Positions 15,516-22,140 of a stretch of 33,576 nt of DNA are shown here, one piece after another. The position numbers and the translations under genes are program-made. Under the pieces are notes generated by a model, which did not search any database, was not told where the DNA came from, and was given only the letters and a program-made list of their open reading frames with translations. Origin of the DNA: Ruminococcus flavefaciens (lineage in GTDB: Bacteria > Bacillota > Clostridia > Oscillospirales > Ruminococcaceae); assembly GCA_902762855.1 (NCBI GenBank), contig CACWPR010000018.1, positions 1 through 33,576 of the forward strand, read 5' to 3'. Position 1 is the stretch's first letter. The number at the start of each line of letters is the position of its first letter.

Positions 15516-16091
15516 TTAAACCTCAAAAATAGCACTTATCTCATCATCGGTCATCTCGTAGGGGATAGCGATACGGCGCTGTATTTCCATTATACGATGC
15601 CTTTCTGCATCGTCTTTTATCTTGCTTATATCGGCAGAGCGATATGCTATCCTTTTCTGACATACCGAATCATCAGGAAGCGCTGCCATTAAGCAGCGAA
15701 ACTCCCACCAGTGCATTTTGGCTGTCAGGAGATCTATTCCATAGAACCTACGGAAATCCCCTATGATATACTTTGCATCATACTTATAGCTGAAAACCGG
15801 CGGCCTGTGAGGTTCCTCAGAACGGGCATCTTCATATTCTTCCGGCGGGTCCGGTTCCAGAGCTATGGCCCTGTAGAATGACATCAGTGCTGTGATAAGC
15901 TCTTCAGTGATTTGTTCCGGCGGAGTTTTCAGCCACTGTACAGCTATGACGATCTTTTCCTCTGCTGTCAGATCAGTATCTGCCAGCATATCTGCAAAGC
16001 GGAACCATTCCCGAAAGTCGGTGATGATACTGTATTCTGTACCGTCAGCTTCGATAGTTTCCGGGAATGGCTCATACAATGCGTTTATCAT
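15516..16091 (-). CDS. Gp15-family tail assembly protein
   Basis: The 191-residue protein matches the phage Gp15 family: acidic N-terminus, and a C-terminal core YIIGDFRRFYGIDLLTAKMHWWEFRCLMAALP followed by IAYRSADIS. It sits between the short tail protein gene and the tape measure, the place of the tail assembly chaperone pair (G/GT in lambda). Its ATG lies in an A6 run and overlaps the stop of the upstream gene (ATGA); a -1 slip there would fuse both products. Confidence 0.85.
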   Translation of the reverse strand: MINALYEPFPETIEADGTEYSIITDFREWFRFADMLADTDLTAEEKIVIAVQWLKTPPEQITEELITALMSFYRAIALEPDPPEEYEDARSEEPHRPPVFSYKYDAKYIIGDFRRFYGIDLLTAKMHWWEFRCLMAALPDDSVCQKRIAYRSADISKIKDDAERHRIMEIQRRIAIPYEMTDDEISAIFEV

Positions 16092-16100
16092 TTTTTCTTT
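16088..16100 (-). promoter_or_regulatory. Possible -1 ribosomal frameshift site
   Basis: On the minus strand the end of the first chaperone gene reads AAAGAAAAAATGA. Slipping one base back on the A6 run would convert AAA AAA TGA into AAA AAA ATG and enter the Gp15 frame exactly at its ATG. Frameshifted G/GT pairs are conserved in long-tailed phages. The motif is not a canonical X XXY YYZ heptamer. Confidence 0.35.
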
Positions 16101-16474
16101 GCAGCTGCCCTGCGCTGCTGACGATTGACAGGCTTGTACTTTGAAAGCCTTTCTGATTTCTCTTTAGCTATCCCGACTCTCTGCGCTGATACAAAGTCAA
16201 GGAACTTGAAATAAATCCCCTCATAAACATCAACATTTGTCGGCTGCCCTTCAAAAAGCTTCTCACCTGTGCCTCTACCGAATATATCATCAAACAGGTC
16301 CTTAAAAAGCTGACAGTAGTTTCGGATGCGTTCGGAATTCTTTCCGTCTTTCGGAAGTTCCTTTTCATGCTTTTCCATTGCCTCGAAAGCCTGCTCACAG
16401 CGCTCGTTCACATCGGCGTCCTGTAAGTCAAGCTCTAAGCTCAGTCCGTTTATTTCCCATATCTTATGGCTCAT
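16088..16474 (-). CDS. Tail assembly chaperone, short form
   Basis: The 128-residue protein is acidic and helical at the start (MSHKIWEINGLSLELDLQDADV) with a basic end (RQQRRAAAKKK). Between the major tail protein and the Gp15 gene this is the expected first tail chaperone, which keeps the tape measure in an assembly-ready state. GAGGAG lies 8 bases before the ATG. The 3' end has an A6 run that could allow a -1 frameshift into the next gene. Confidence 0.75.
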   Translation of the reverse strand: MSHKIWEINGLSLELDLQDADVNERCEQAFEAMEKHEKELPKDGKNSERIRNYCQLFKDLFDDIFGRGTGEKLFEGQPTNVDVYEGIYFKFLDFVSAQRVGIAKEKSERLSKYKPVNRQQRRAAAKKK

Positions 16475-16493
16475 AGGCTCATCTCCTCATAAT

Positions 16494-16571
16494 TTACTGT
16501 GGTTCTTCTTCGTTTGTCTGTTCTTCGGAGTCGCCGTCGGAGTTATCCTCCGACGCTTCTCCGGCTACCTA
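16494..16571 (-). other. In-frame acidic extension behind the TAG of the major tail protein gene
   Basis: After the TAG (16571-16569) the same frame stays open for 24 codons and ends at TAA 16496-16494. It encodes VAGEASEDNSDGDSEEQTNE then EEPQ, a strongly acidic sequence with normal codons for this phage. The TAA lies 19 bases before the next start codon, the usual gene spacing here, whereas the TAG leaves a 94-base gap in an otherwise packed operon. Either suppression of TAG makes a minority of longer tail protein, or a recent nonsense mutation cut off a tail. Confidence 0.5.
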
Positions 16572-17054
16572 TGTAGTTTCTGTGAATGTACAGGTCTGCC
16601 AGTCGTCTGAGCTTGTGGCTGTGCCAATAACCTGCTCCCCTCTGCACTTGAATGTGCCGGAGTATGTCAGGATGTTGATATTGTCGCCCTCAGTAGATGG
16701 GATGACTGCATATGAGCGCTGAACCGCCTCTCCTGTATCGGTATCAACAACGATGATATTTCTCACTGCATCATCGCCGATGAGTTCCTCATCATGTATC
16801 TTGACGATATCATCCTGTACATCGTTGTTGCGATGTCTGTCAAATGCGTAAGATATAGACGGCGAATAGCCTACTACATCGGTCTCCTGAAACGGCTCGT
16901 CAACATACTGACGGCTGTACTCCATTGGGTTCTTATTTGTTGTGAGCTGCGTAAACTTAGGCATTTTTGTGAATGTCTCGGTGGTCGTTCCATCGCTTGT
17001 TTTCACAACTCCGAAAAAAGCCACTTTCTTATGTCTGGCTACTATTCCGGACAT
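16569..17054 (-). CDS. Major tail protein (tail tube)
   Basis: The 161-residue protein resembles Firmicute siphophage tail tube proteins: start MSGIVARHKKVAFFGV, then FTKMPKFTQLTTNKNPMEYSRQYVDE and PSISYAFDRHRNND, and C-terminal beta strands with NINILTYSGTFKCRGEQVIG. It precedes the tail chaperones, as in other siphophages. GAGGAGG lies 8 bases before the ATG. The frame stops at a TAG and continues as an acidic tail behind it (see the separate entry). Confidence 0.85.
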   Translation of the reverse strand: MSGIVARHKKVAFFGVVKTSDGTTTETFTKMPKFTQLTTNKNPMEYSRQYVDEPFQETDVVGYSPSISYAFDRHRNNDVQDDIVKIHDEELIGDDAVRNIIVVDTDTGEAVQRSYAVIPSTEGDNINILTYSGTFKCRGEQVIGTATSSDDWQTCTFTETT

Positions 17055-17057
17055 TTT

Positions 17058-17480
17058 TCATTCCTCCTCATATAGTAATCTTAACTGTATCTGATACCGG
17101 GCTGTATTGCCCTCCTCAGAAAATGCATATCCTCCTGTAAGTACCTCGACACTCACAGGACTTCGTCCGCTGCCAAGGTCAGGGAGCTCTCCGGAGCTGT
17201 TCTTATCCCATATCCAGTCCTCGAAATGCTCGTAGAATGCAAGATTGGCTATGGCCTGATTGACGTTCTCGCTGAAATACTCCCGGCTCGCAAATATGAA
17301 CAGGAACTGCTTCATGCAGTCACCGTCCACGTATCTTGTGTATACCGGGTCACATGGGACTGTGTCAACGGTGTATTCTACAGGCTTGCTTCCAAGGCAG
17401 TCTACCAACAGTGCGCCATTCTTTAGCTCCGGAAATCTGAGTATAAAGTCCCTGACAGCTTCTATCATCGGTTTTTTCAT
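17058..17480 (-). CDS. Tail terminator-like minor tail protein
   Basis: The 140-residue protein belongs, by position and style, to the Firmicute phage minor structural proteins just before the major tail protein, which act as tail terminator. FDQ-like features include an N-terminal helix (MIEAVRDFILRFPEL), a central DCMKQFLFIFASREYFS and a C-terminal strand RYQIQLRLLYEE. AAGG lies 9 bases before the ATG, which overlaps the previous stop (ATGA). Confidence 0.7.
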   Translation of the reverse strand: MKKPMIEAVRDFILRFPELKNGALLVDCLGSKPVEYTVDTVPCDPVYTRYVDGDCMKQFLFIFASREYFSENVNQAIANLAFYEHFEDWIWDKNSSGELPDLGSGRSPVSVEVLTGGYAFSEEGNTARYQIQLRLLYEEE

Positions 17481-17827
17481 TTTTTGATGCCTTTCAGTAT
17501 GTCGTCTTTGTGGTCAGCTTTCATACGTTCAAATCCGTAAGGACCTCTTAGTCCCTTAGTACCTTTAACAGCGTTTATACCATCTATGCCTCTGCCAGCA
17601 TTTGTATAGTATTGGTTTCGGGCGTATGGAGCTTTATACTCTAAGATACCTGAACCAATAACAGTACCCTGTATACCAGAGCGTACCAGAGTTCCTGTTC
17701 TTTTGGGCATATACATCTCAGTCCATTTTAAGGTCTCACTATCAATGTACTTCTGTGTCCTTTCAAAATTGGCCTTAGATTTTTCTTTGAAGTTCGGATC
17801 AAAGGTAAAACCTGTAAAACGTATCAT
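17477..17827 (-). CDS. Minor capsid protein (Minor_capsid_2-like)
   Basis: The 116-residue protein has the pattern of the HK97-gp10-like / Minor_capsid_2 neck proteins: a helical N-terminus (FERTQKYIDSETLKWTEMYMPKRTGTLVRSG) followed by strands containing YKAPYARNQYYTN, then WFER-like FERMKADHKDDIL. It lies between a head-tail joining protein and the tail terminator and overlaps both by the ATGA arrangement. The role is connector assembly; no catalysis is expected. Confidence 0.8.
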   Translation of the reverse strand: MIRFTGFTFDPNFKEKSKANFERTQKYIDSETLKWTEMYMPKRTGTLVRSGIQGTVIGSGILEYKAPYARNQYYTNAGRGIDGINAVKGTKGLRGPYGFERMKADHKDDILKGIKK

Positions 17828-18150
17828 TTCGCTATCACCTCAATATGCTGTGCAGACGGTGAGCCATACAGAAAATTCGATACTGACATTATTGTCATGG
17901 CGGTATTAGGCGGTTGCTCATCAGAGATGATCTCGCCGACTATCCTGTCATCTTTTTGGGGGATATATCCTTTAACAGATGTTACAGGGATAGAGACAAA
18001 TACTTCATTCCGTGGGCTACGGTCAGCGCCACTATTCTGCTCCTGCTTTTCCTCCCAATAAACAGCGCCGAGCTCCCGGCGAATGTATGTGGGAGCTCGG
18101 TTATGTATAGTTTTTTCATAGAGCGTACAGCCCTCCCGGTTTGTGAACAT
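17824..18150 (-). CDS. Minor capsid protein (Minor_capsid_1-like), head-tail joining
   Basis: The protein starts at ATG 18150 (GAGGAG 7 bases upstream, TAATG overlap with the previous stop) and has 108 residues. The sequence FTNREGCTLYEKTIHNRAPTYIRRELGAVYWEEK followed by a strand-rich domain with RIVGEIISDEQPP fits the Minor_capsid_1 family of head completion proteins. A longer reading from 18198 runs into the upstream gene and has no ribosome binding site. Confidence 0.78.
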   Translation of the reverse strand: MFTNREGCTLYEKTIHNRAPTYIRRELGAVYWEEKQEQNSGADRSPRNEVFVSIPVTSVKGYIPQKDDRIVGEIISDEQPPNTAMTIMSVSNFLYGSPSAQHIEVIAK

Positions 18151-18566
18151 TATTCCACTCCTCTGTAAAGCAGCCCTGTGCTGCCTAAATGCTTGCATAT
18201 AACGCTGTAAAGCAGATCAAGCAGTCCTGCTCCACTGCCATTAAGCATTGCTGAGATATTTTCAGCAGCCGAACGATATGTAATGCTGTACTGACCGATT
18301 TTTTCAGATGCGATACCAGAGACAGCTCCGCTGTTGCTTCCGTTGCCTGAAGAAGCAGTGGAAAAGCGGTAGATATCTTCAGCAAGTTCACAGCAGCAGG
18401 AGCTTACTTTGTTTATAAGCTCCTCTGGAACATCATTTACAAGACGGTCATACGTCTGCTGATCAATGTACTCGGAAGCTCTGGCAGAACAGTAATCAAA
18501 CTGTTCTTCAGGTATCATACTGCCGCCGTAATTTCCTGAATAATACGAGTAATTTGCGTAGTTCAT
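18150..18566 (-). CDS. Head-tail connector (gp6-like) protein
   Basis: The 138-residue protein is mostly helical, with IPEEQFDYCSARASEYIDQQTYDRL and CCCELAEDIYRF, and ends in a short LLYSVICKHLGSTGLLYRG. Placement straight after the major capsid gene fits the gp6-type connector that sits under the portal. The ATG at 18566 overlaps the capsid stop codon; the ribosome binding site is weak, so translation may be coupled to the capsid gene. Confidence 0.75.
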   Translation of the reverse strand: MNYANYSYYSGNYGGSMIPEEQFDYCSARASEYIDQQTYDRLVNDVPEELINKVSSCCCELAEDIYRFSTASSGNGSNSGAVSGIASEKIGQYSITYRSAAENISAMLNGSGAGLLDLLYSVICKHLGSTGLLYRGVE

Positions 18567-19657
18567 CACTTGATATCTGATGCTGCTACGGTAATATATC
18601 CGACAGATACCACCTTAGACGAGCTGAGGTTGACTATCTCAATAATATCACCAGCACTTGCAGCTATCTCCGTAGTACCAGAGGTAAGAGATGTACCGGC
18701 ATAGTTAGACGATGTCTGGTTATATGTTGCTCTGGATGCAGGATTGACCTTGTAAGCATATGTAGTGCCAGTATTGCCTGCGGTAACAGTAGCAACTGTT
18801 GTACCGGCAGTTGATCCCTTGGCAAGTGATACAGTAAGTGCAGCAGGAGAATATACAGCACGGATAGCAGCACTGCGAGTAACCTTATGATCGTAGACAT
18901 TACGTCCCTGAACAGCTGAAGCGCCGATGTATTTTCCAGAACCAGAGAGATCCTGGAGATGTACAGGCACTGAGAATTCCTGAGCTCTTGTAGCAAATCG
19001 AGGATGACCTGCTATCATAGCAAGATTAGCAGTTTCGTCCTCCCATTCAATAACAAGGAATCCAGCGATCTTTCCTATAGCTCCAGTTTCCTTGACACTG
19101 TCGCCAAGACTTGAAGCATCTGTGAACTCCGGAGATTTGAGCACAAGTGCCATTGCATCAGGAGTCACAAGGAGATATCTGTTCTTCTTCGGAACGTGCG
19201 CTTTGTTCATATCCTTGCGGATATCTACGATAGCTGCATAGATATTGTCCTTGGTAAGAGCAGCTACATTGGTCACTGTTGCCGCTGCAATAAGTGTTGT
19301 TCCGCCGTCAGTGTCTATCTGGTTGGCAAGGCTGTATGTTCCGCTGTCAAGACGTTCTGCGACTATATCATCAGGAACTGATGCAGCGTCATAGCCGTCT
19401 ATGATCTCATTTACAGCCTTGTCTTTTGTTATGTTCATAGTAATATATTCGGTTGTTCCAGTGCTGCCGCTTATACCGTTTGCCTTGTCGTAATCAGATA
19501 CCTGGACCTCCGTGTCACGTGCAGGTATCTTTACCGATCCAGCCGAAGGGGAGCCCTCATAGTCAGTGTTAAATACAACGCCGTCCTTGAGGACAAGTTC
19601 TTTTCTGAGCTTTGCAAGCACCAGCTTTGAAAATCTTTCCTGAAGTTCGTGAGCCAT
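18566..19657 (-). CDS. Major capsid protein with C-terminal Ig-like domain
   Basis: The 363-residue protein follows the scaffold gene and is the expected HK97-fold coat protein: N-arm MAHELQERFSKLVLAKLRKE, then VFNTDYEGSPSAGSVKIPAR, and a central DDIVAERLDSGTYSLANQID, with NRYLLVTPDAMALVLKSPEF in the axial domain. Residues about 275-363 (LTVSLAKGSTAGTTVATVTA and on) are Thr/Ser/Gly-rich and look like an Ig-like decoration domain. AGGAGG lies 9 bases before the ATG. Confidence 0.9.
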   Translation of the reverse strand: MAHELQERFSKLVLAKLRKELVLKDGVVFNTDYEGSPSAGSVKIPARDTEVQVSDYDKANGISGSTGTTEYITMNITKDKAVNEIIDGYDAASVPDDIVAERLDSGTYSLANQIDTDGGTTLIAAATVTNVAALTKDNIYAAIVDIRKDMNKAHVPKKNRYLLVTPDAMALVLKSPEFTDASSLGDSVKETGAIGKIAGFLVIEWEDETANLAMIAGHPRFATRAQEFSVPVHLQDLSGSGKYIGASAVQGRNVYDHKVTRSAAIRAVYSPAALTVSLAKGSTAGTTVATVTAGNTGTTYAYKVNPASRATYNQTSSNYAGTSLTSGTTEIAASAGDIIEIVNLSSSKVVSVGYITVAASDIK

Positions 19658-19671
19658 AATAATGTACCTCC

Positions 19672-20208
19672 TTAGTCGATTTTAAGTCCGGGATTTCTGG
19701 CAAGGAATGCAGCTTCAACGCCTGTCACGCCTGTTGCTGCACTGCCGTGAGTATCGTATGAGAACTTAGGCGGAACCCGCTCGGTCTGGAAGGCATCAGG
19801 GTGAGCCTCCTTGAAGGAACTGATAACATCATCGCCGCCGATGAGCTTGTCGCCCTCAAACTTGAGCTGCTTTTCAATGAGCTGATTTGTGAGATAGTCC
19901 TCATAAATGCTGTCCTTGAGCTTGAGACCCTTGACCATATTGCCGACCTTTGTTCTGTGCTCGAAGGCGAGTCTGTCAGCCTCTGACTTCTTGTATTTTT
20001 CCTCCCAATCAGCAGCGGACTTCTTCACGCCCTCGATGTCCATATCAGCGTATGACTTGATAGTGGTGTTTGCCTCATCAAGCTGCTTCTGAACAGCAGC
20101 AGTACTGTCCTTCTCAGTCTGAATGTCAGCATTGTAGGTATCGGTTATGGACTTCACAGCAGCTTCGTCTGTGATACCGAGACCTTCGAGAAATTCTTTG
20201 TTTATCAT
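19672..20208 (-). CDS. Capsid scaffolding protein (GP20 family)
   Basis: The 178-residue protein matches the Firmicute phage GP20 scaffold family. It has an N-terminal FLEGLGITDEAAVKSI, a long coiled coil (about 30-95, QLDEANTTIKSYADMDIEG and KSAADWEEKYKKSEADR), and a C-terminal end with FKEAHPDAFQTE and AAFLARNPGLKID. It guides procapsid assembly and leaves before packaging. AGGAGG is 6 bases before the ATG. It directly precedes the major capsid gene. Confidence 0.9.
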   Translation of the reverse strand: MINKEFLEGLGITDEAAVKSITDTYNADIQTEKDSTAAVQKQLDEANTTIKSYADMDIEGVKKSAADWEEKYKKSEADRLAFEHRTKVGNMVKGLKLKDSIYEDYLTNQLIEKQLKFEGDKLIGGDDVISSFKEAHPDAFQTERVPPKFSYDTHGSAATGVTGVEAAFLARNPGLKID

Positions 20209-20247
20209 CGTGTACCTCCTTAAAAATGGGTATAAAAATAAGACGTG

Positions 20248-20385
20248 TTACCGTCTTTTTCTGCTTTTCATTCGTTTGTGGCGTTTGCGTGCCAGTATCT
20301 GCTGGACGTAGATCAGATACTCAGGAGAGGCTCGCTCCGGATACGCTGAAAGCTCCAGCAGCGAGAAATATCTTGGACTGTACAT
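20248..20385 (-). CDS. 45-residue basic phage protein
   Basis: A small ORF fills the stretch between the toxin-immunity cassette and the scaffold gene: it starts MYSPRYFSLLELSAYPER, continues PEYLIYVQQILARKRHKR and ends in a cluster of Lys and Arg (13 of the last 16 residues are basic or polar). AAAGGTGG lies 11 bases before the ATG. It lies downstream of a terminator-like hairpin. A nucleic-acid or capsid-lumen binding role is possible, but I cannot name a family. Confidence 0.65.
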   Translation of the reverse strand: MYSPRYFSLLELSAYPERASPEYLIYVQQILARKRHKRMKSRKRR

Positions 20386-20425
20386 TGATGTATAGACCAC
20401 CTTTCAAATTGTTTTTTAGCATAAT

Positions 20426-20451
20426 AAAAACGCCCTTTAAAGAGCGTTTTT
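20426..20451. terminator. Terminator-like hairpin behind the immunity gene
   Basis: AAAAACGCCCTT pairs with AAGAGCGTTTTT with one mismatch; A and T runs flank it on both sides. On the minus strand it overlaps the stop codon of the putative immunity gene and lies inside the late operon, so full-length late transcription would need read-through. Confidence 0.7.
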
Positions 20452-20662
20452 AATACTGTGATATTTTATCCATAATAGATTCATAAATCTTTCCTTTAGG
20501 TGTAGGATCATAATTCTTATCAAGGTGATCCATTATTGCTTCAGCAACTTTTTCATCTAAAAGGAAATATTCATCGTCATTTAAATCTGTTGTAACATCG
20601 AACGGTAGTTTTAAATCTTTGATTGCAGATAATTCTTTTTCATCAAAATCAATTTTCATCAT
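20450..20662 (-). CDS. Putative immunity protein for the MuF-linked toxin
   Basis: The 70-residue protein is small and acidic (many Asp and Glu, e.g. MKIDFDEKELSAIKDL and LNDDEYFLLDEKVAEAI), like many immunity proteins. Its start overlaps the stop of the MuF-toxin gene (ATGA), and GGAGG lies 6 bases upstream. The local sequence is AT-rich compared with head genes: for example 20641-20700 has 20 G or C of 60. Gene order and composition support a toxin-immunity pair; the sequence itself matches no family that I recognise. Confidence 0.6.
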   Translation of the reverse strand: MMKIDFDEKELSAIKDLKLPFDVTTDLNDDEYFLLDEKVAEAIMDHLDKNYDPTPKGKIYESIMDKISQY

Positions 20663-22140
20663 GGAACACCTCCGTATTTCTTTCTAATTTTGGAACCTGT
20701 TTCCCATACAGTGGCTAAAGTACCAGTCTCTGGGTTTAATTGCGGTCTTGCTTTATTACCAATGAAATCAATGCTTTTTCTGCCTTTACTATCTATTTTT
20801 ATTTTACCAGTATGAAGTGGATTTGTCAAGGCGTTTCGCACATCTTCAACAGATAGATTTCTGGCAACAGCTCTGGGGCCGAAATGGTCACTAACACTTA
20901 TTACGGTATATCCGTTACTGGTAACTGTACCGATAAGACTTTGAAATTCAAGTGATTTCTTGTTCGCCCAAACAGCTTTTTGACTCAGGCTTTTATCAAA
21001 ACCATTGCTCCAAACTCGGCTTGAATCTGGTATACTTCCAGTTTCTTTTAAGAAATCAGATAATTCTTTCTCTTGTCTTTTTAATTTAACAGAGGACAGA
21101 TTGAATTCTGTTTCAAAGTCTGTTTTTAGTTTATTGTTGGTCTCACAGTCTATTGCTGTTCTATATGCTGCTATTTCCCTTTTCCTTGAACGGATATCCC
21201 TTTCCATTTTCCTCTGCATCTGGGAGATCTCATACTCGGAATACATTCCGCCATTGTACTCGATGTTCTTAGCGTTCAGCTCCTTCAGACGTTCATCGGA
21301 ATAAGCTCTTGTGCTTATGCCCTCGAAAAACGGATACCAGTCATGCCGGCAGTTCCAGCCGCCGAAGCCGTCACCTGTGCCGTAACCAATGTCAGACTTA
21401 GAAAGATAGCCTTTTCTTCCGCTTAGGCTGACAACTTTTCCCTGCCATTCAGCGTGAGAGGGGCAAGCTCCTGAGTGAGCTGTTATCTCCATAAGATCGG
21501 TACCCATATCCTGAGCGTTGATCTCAGAGAGCTTACGGCAGGTCTGACCTACACCGGTCAGGACGCTGCGCCTGACAGCCACATCGAGCTTATCAACGTG
21601 TCCTGAAGGATATATGACATCAGCACCTTCCGCAGCAGCAGCCTTTACAGCGTTACGGATAGCTGTATTGTAGTCAAATGCACCGCTCGTTATCTGCATA
21701 TATGCATTATTGACGGCATTTATGTACATTTGCTGCGAGGCATTAGCGGTAGTCAGTGTGAGATTGCTCATATCTCCGGAGCATTTTACATAACCGGCAT
21801 TGAGGGTTTGCAGAGCTGCCGCCGAGAATGTTCGTATCTCTTTGAAGCCTGCGGCTTTGGCGAACACGTTATCATTTCTGATAGCGGTAACTCCTGCCTC
21901 CTCAAATATACGCTTAATTTCCTCCTGAGACTGTCCGGAACGAGCTGAGATTTCAGCAAGAATATCTTCATATACCATTCCGGATTCTTGAAGCTGCTTT
22001 GCCTGCCACTTTGCAGTCTCAGTCATTTCACCGTTCTTCAGGAGCCGGCGTGTGATATCACTTATTATTGCGTTATCCAGCTCTGCATACAGCTCCACAA
22101 GCTGTTTGGTACACTTATCATAATAATCCGGCGTTAGCAT
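20659..22140 (-). CDS. MuF-type minor capsid protein (Phage_min_cap2) with C-terminal RNase-toxin-like domain
   Basis: Residues about 1-300 are a phage minor capsid protein 2 / MuF head protein (LTGVGQTCRKLSEINAQD, AHSGACPSHAEWQGK, GGWNCRHDWYPFFEG), a portal-associated protein carried inside the virion. A coiled linker follows (300-365). Residues about 410-493 (ISVSDHFGPRAVARNLSVED, then KIKIDSKGRKSIDFIGN, LNPETGTLATVWETGS) resemble the BECR/PBECR ribonuclease domains that phages fuse to MuF proteins; His419, Arg423, Arg427, Lys446 and Thr478 are candidate catalytic residues. The C-terminal coding region is visibly AT-richer than the head region. The gene overlaps the portal gene by 23 bases. 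Confidence 0.82.
   Translation of the reverse strand: MLTPDYYDKCTKQLVELYAELDNAIISDITRRLLKNGEMTETAKWQAKQLQESGMVYEDILAEISARSGQSQEEIKRIFEEAGVTAIRNDNVFAKAAGFKEIRTFSAAALQTLNAGYVKCSGDMSNLTLTTANASQQMYINAVNNAYMQITSGAFDYNTAIRNAVKAAAAEGADVIYPSGHVDKLDVAVRRSVLTGVGQTCRKLSEINAQDMGTDLMEITAHSGACPSHAEWQGKVVSLSGRKGYLSKSDIGYGTGDGFGGWNCRHDWYPFFEGISTRAYSDERLKELNAKNIEYNGGMYSEYEISQMQRKMERDIRSRKREIAAYRTAIDCETNNKLKTDFETEFNLSSVKLKRQEKELSDFLKETGSIPDSSRVWSNGFDKSLSQKAVWANKKSLEFQSLIGTVTSNGYTVISVSDHFGPRAVARNLSVEDVRNALTNPLHTGKIKIDSKGRKSIDFIGNKARPQLNPETGTLATVWETGSKIRKKYGGVP

Noticed and set aside
16569..16571. Genome-wide TAG reassignment in the phage
   Set aside because: At least one other phage gene (26683-26994) ends in TAG with another stop 3 bases later, and most genes use TGA or TAA normally; a local effect is more likely.
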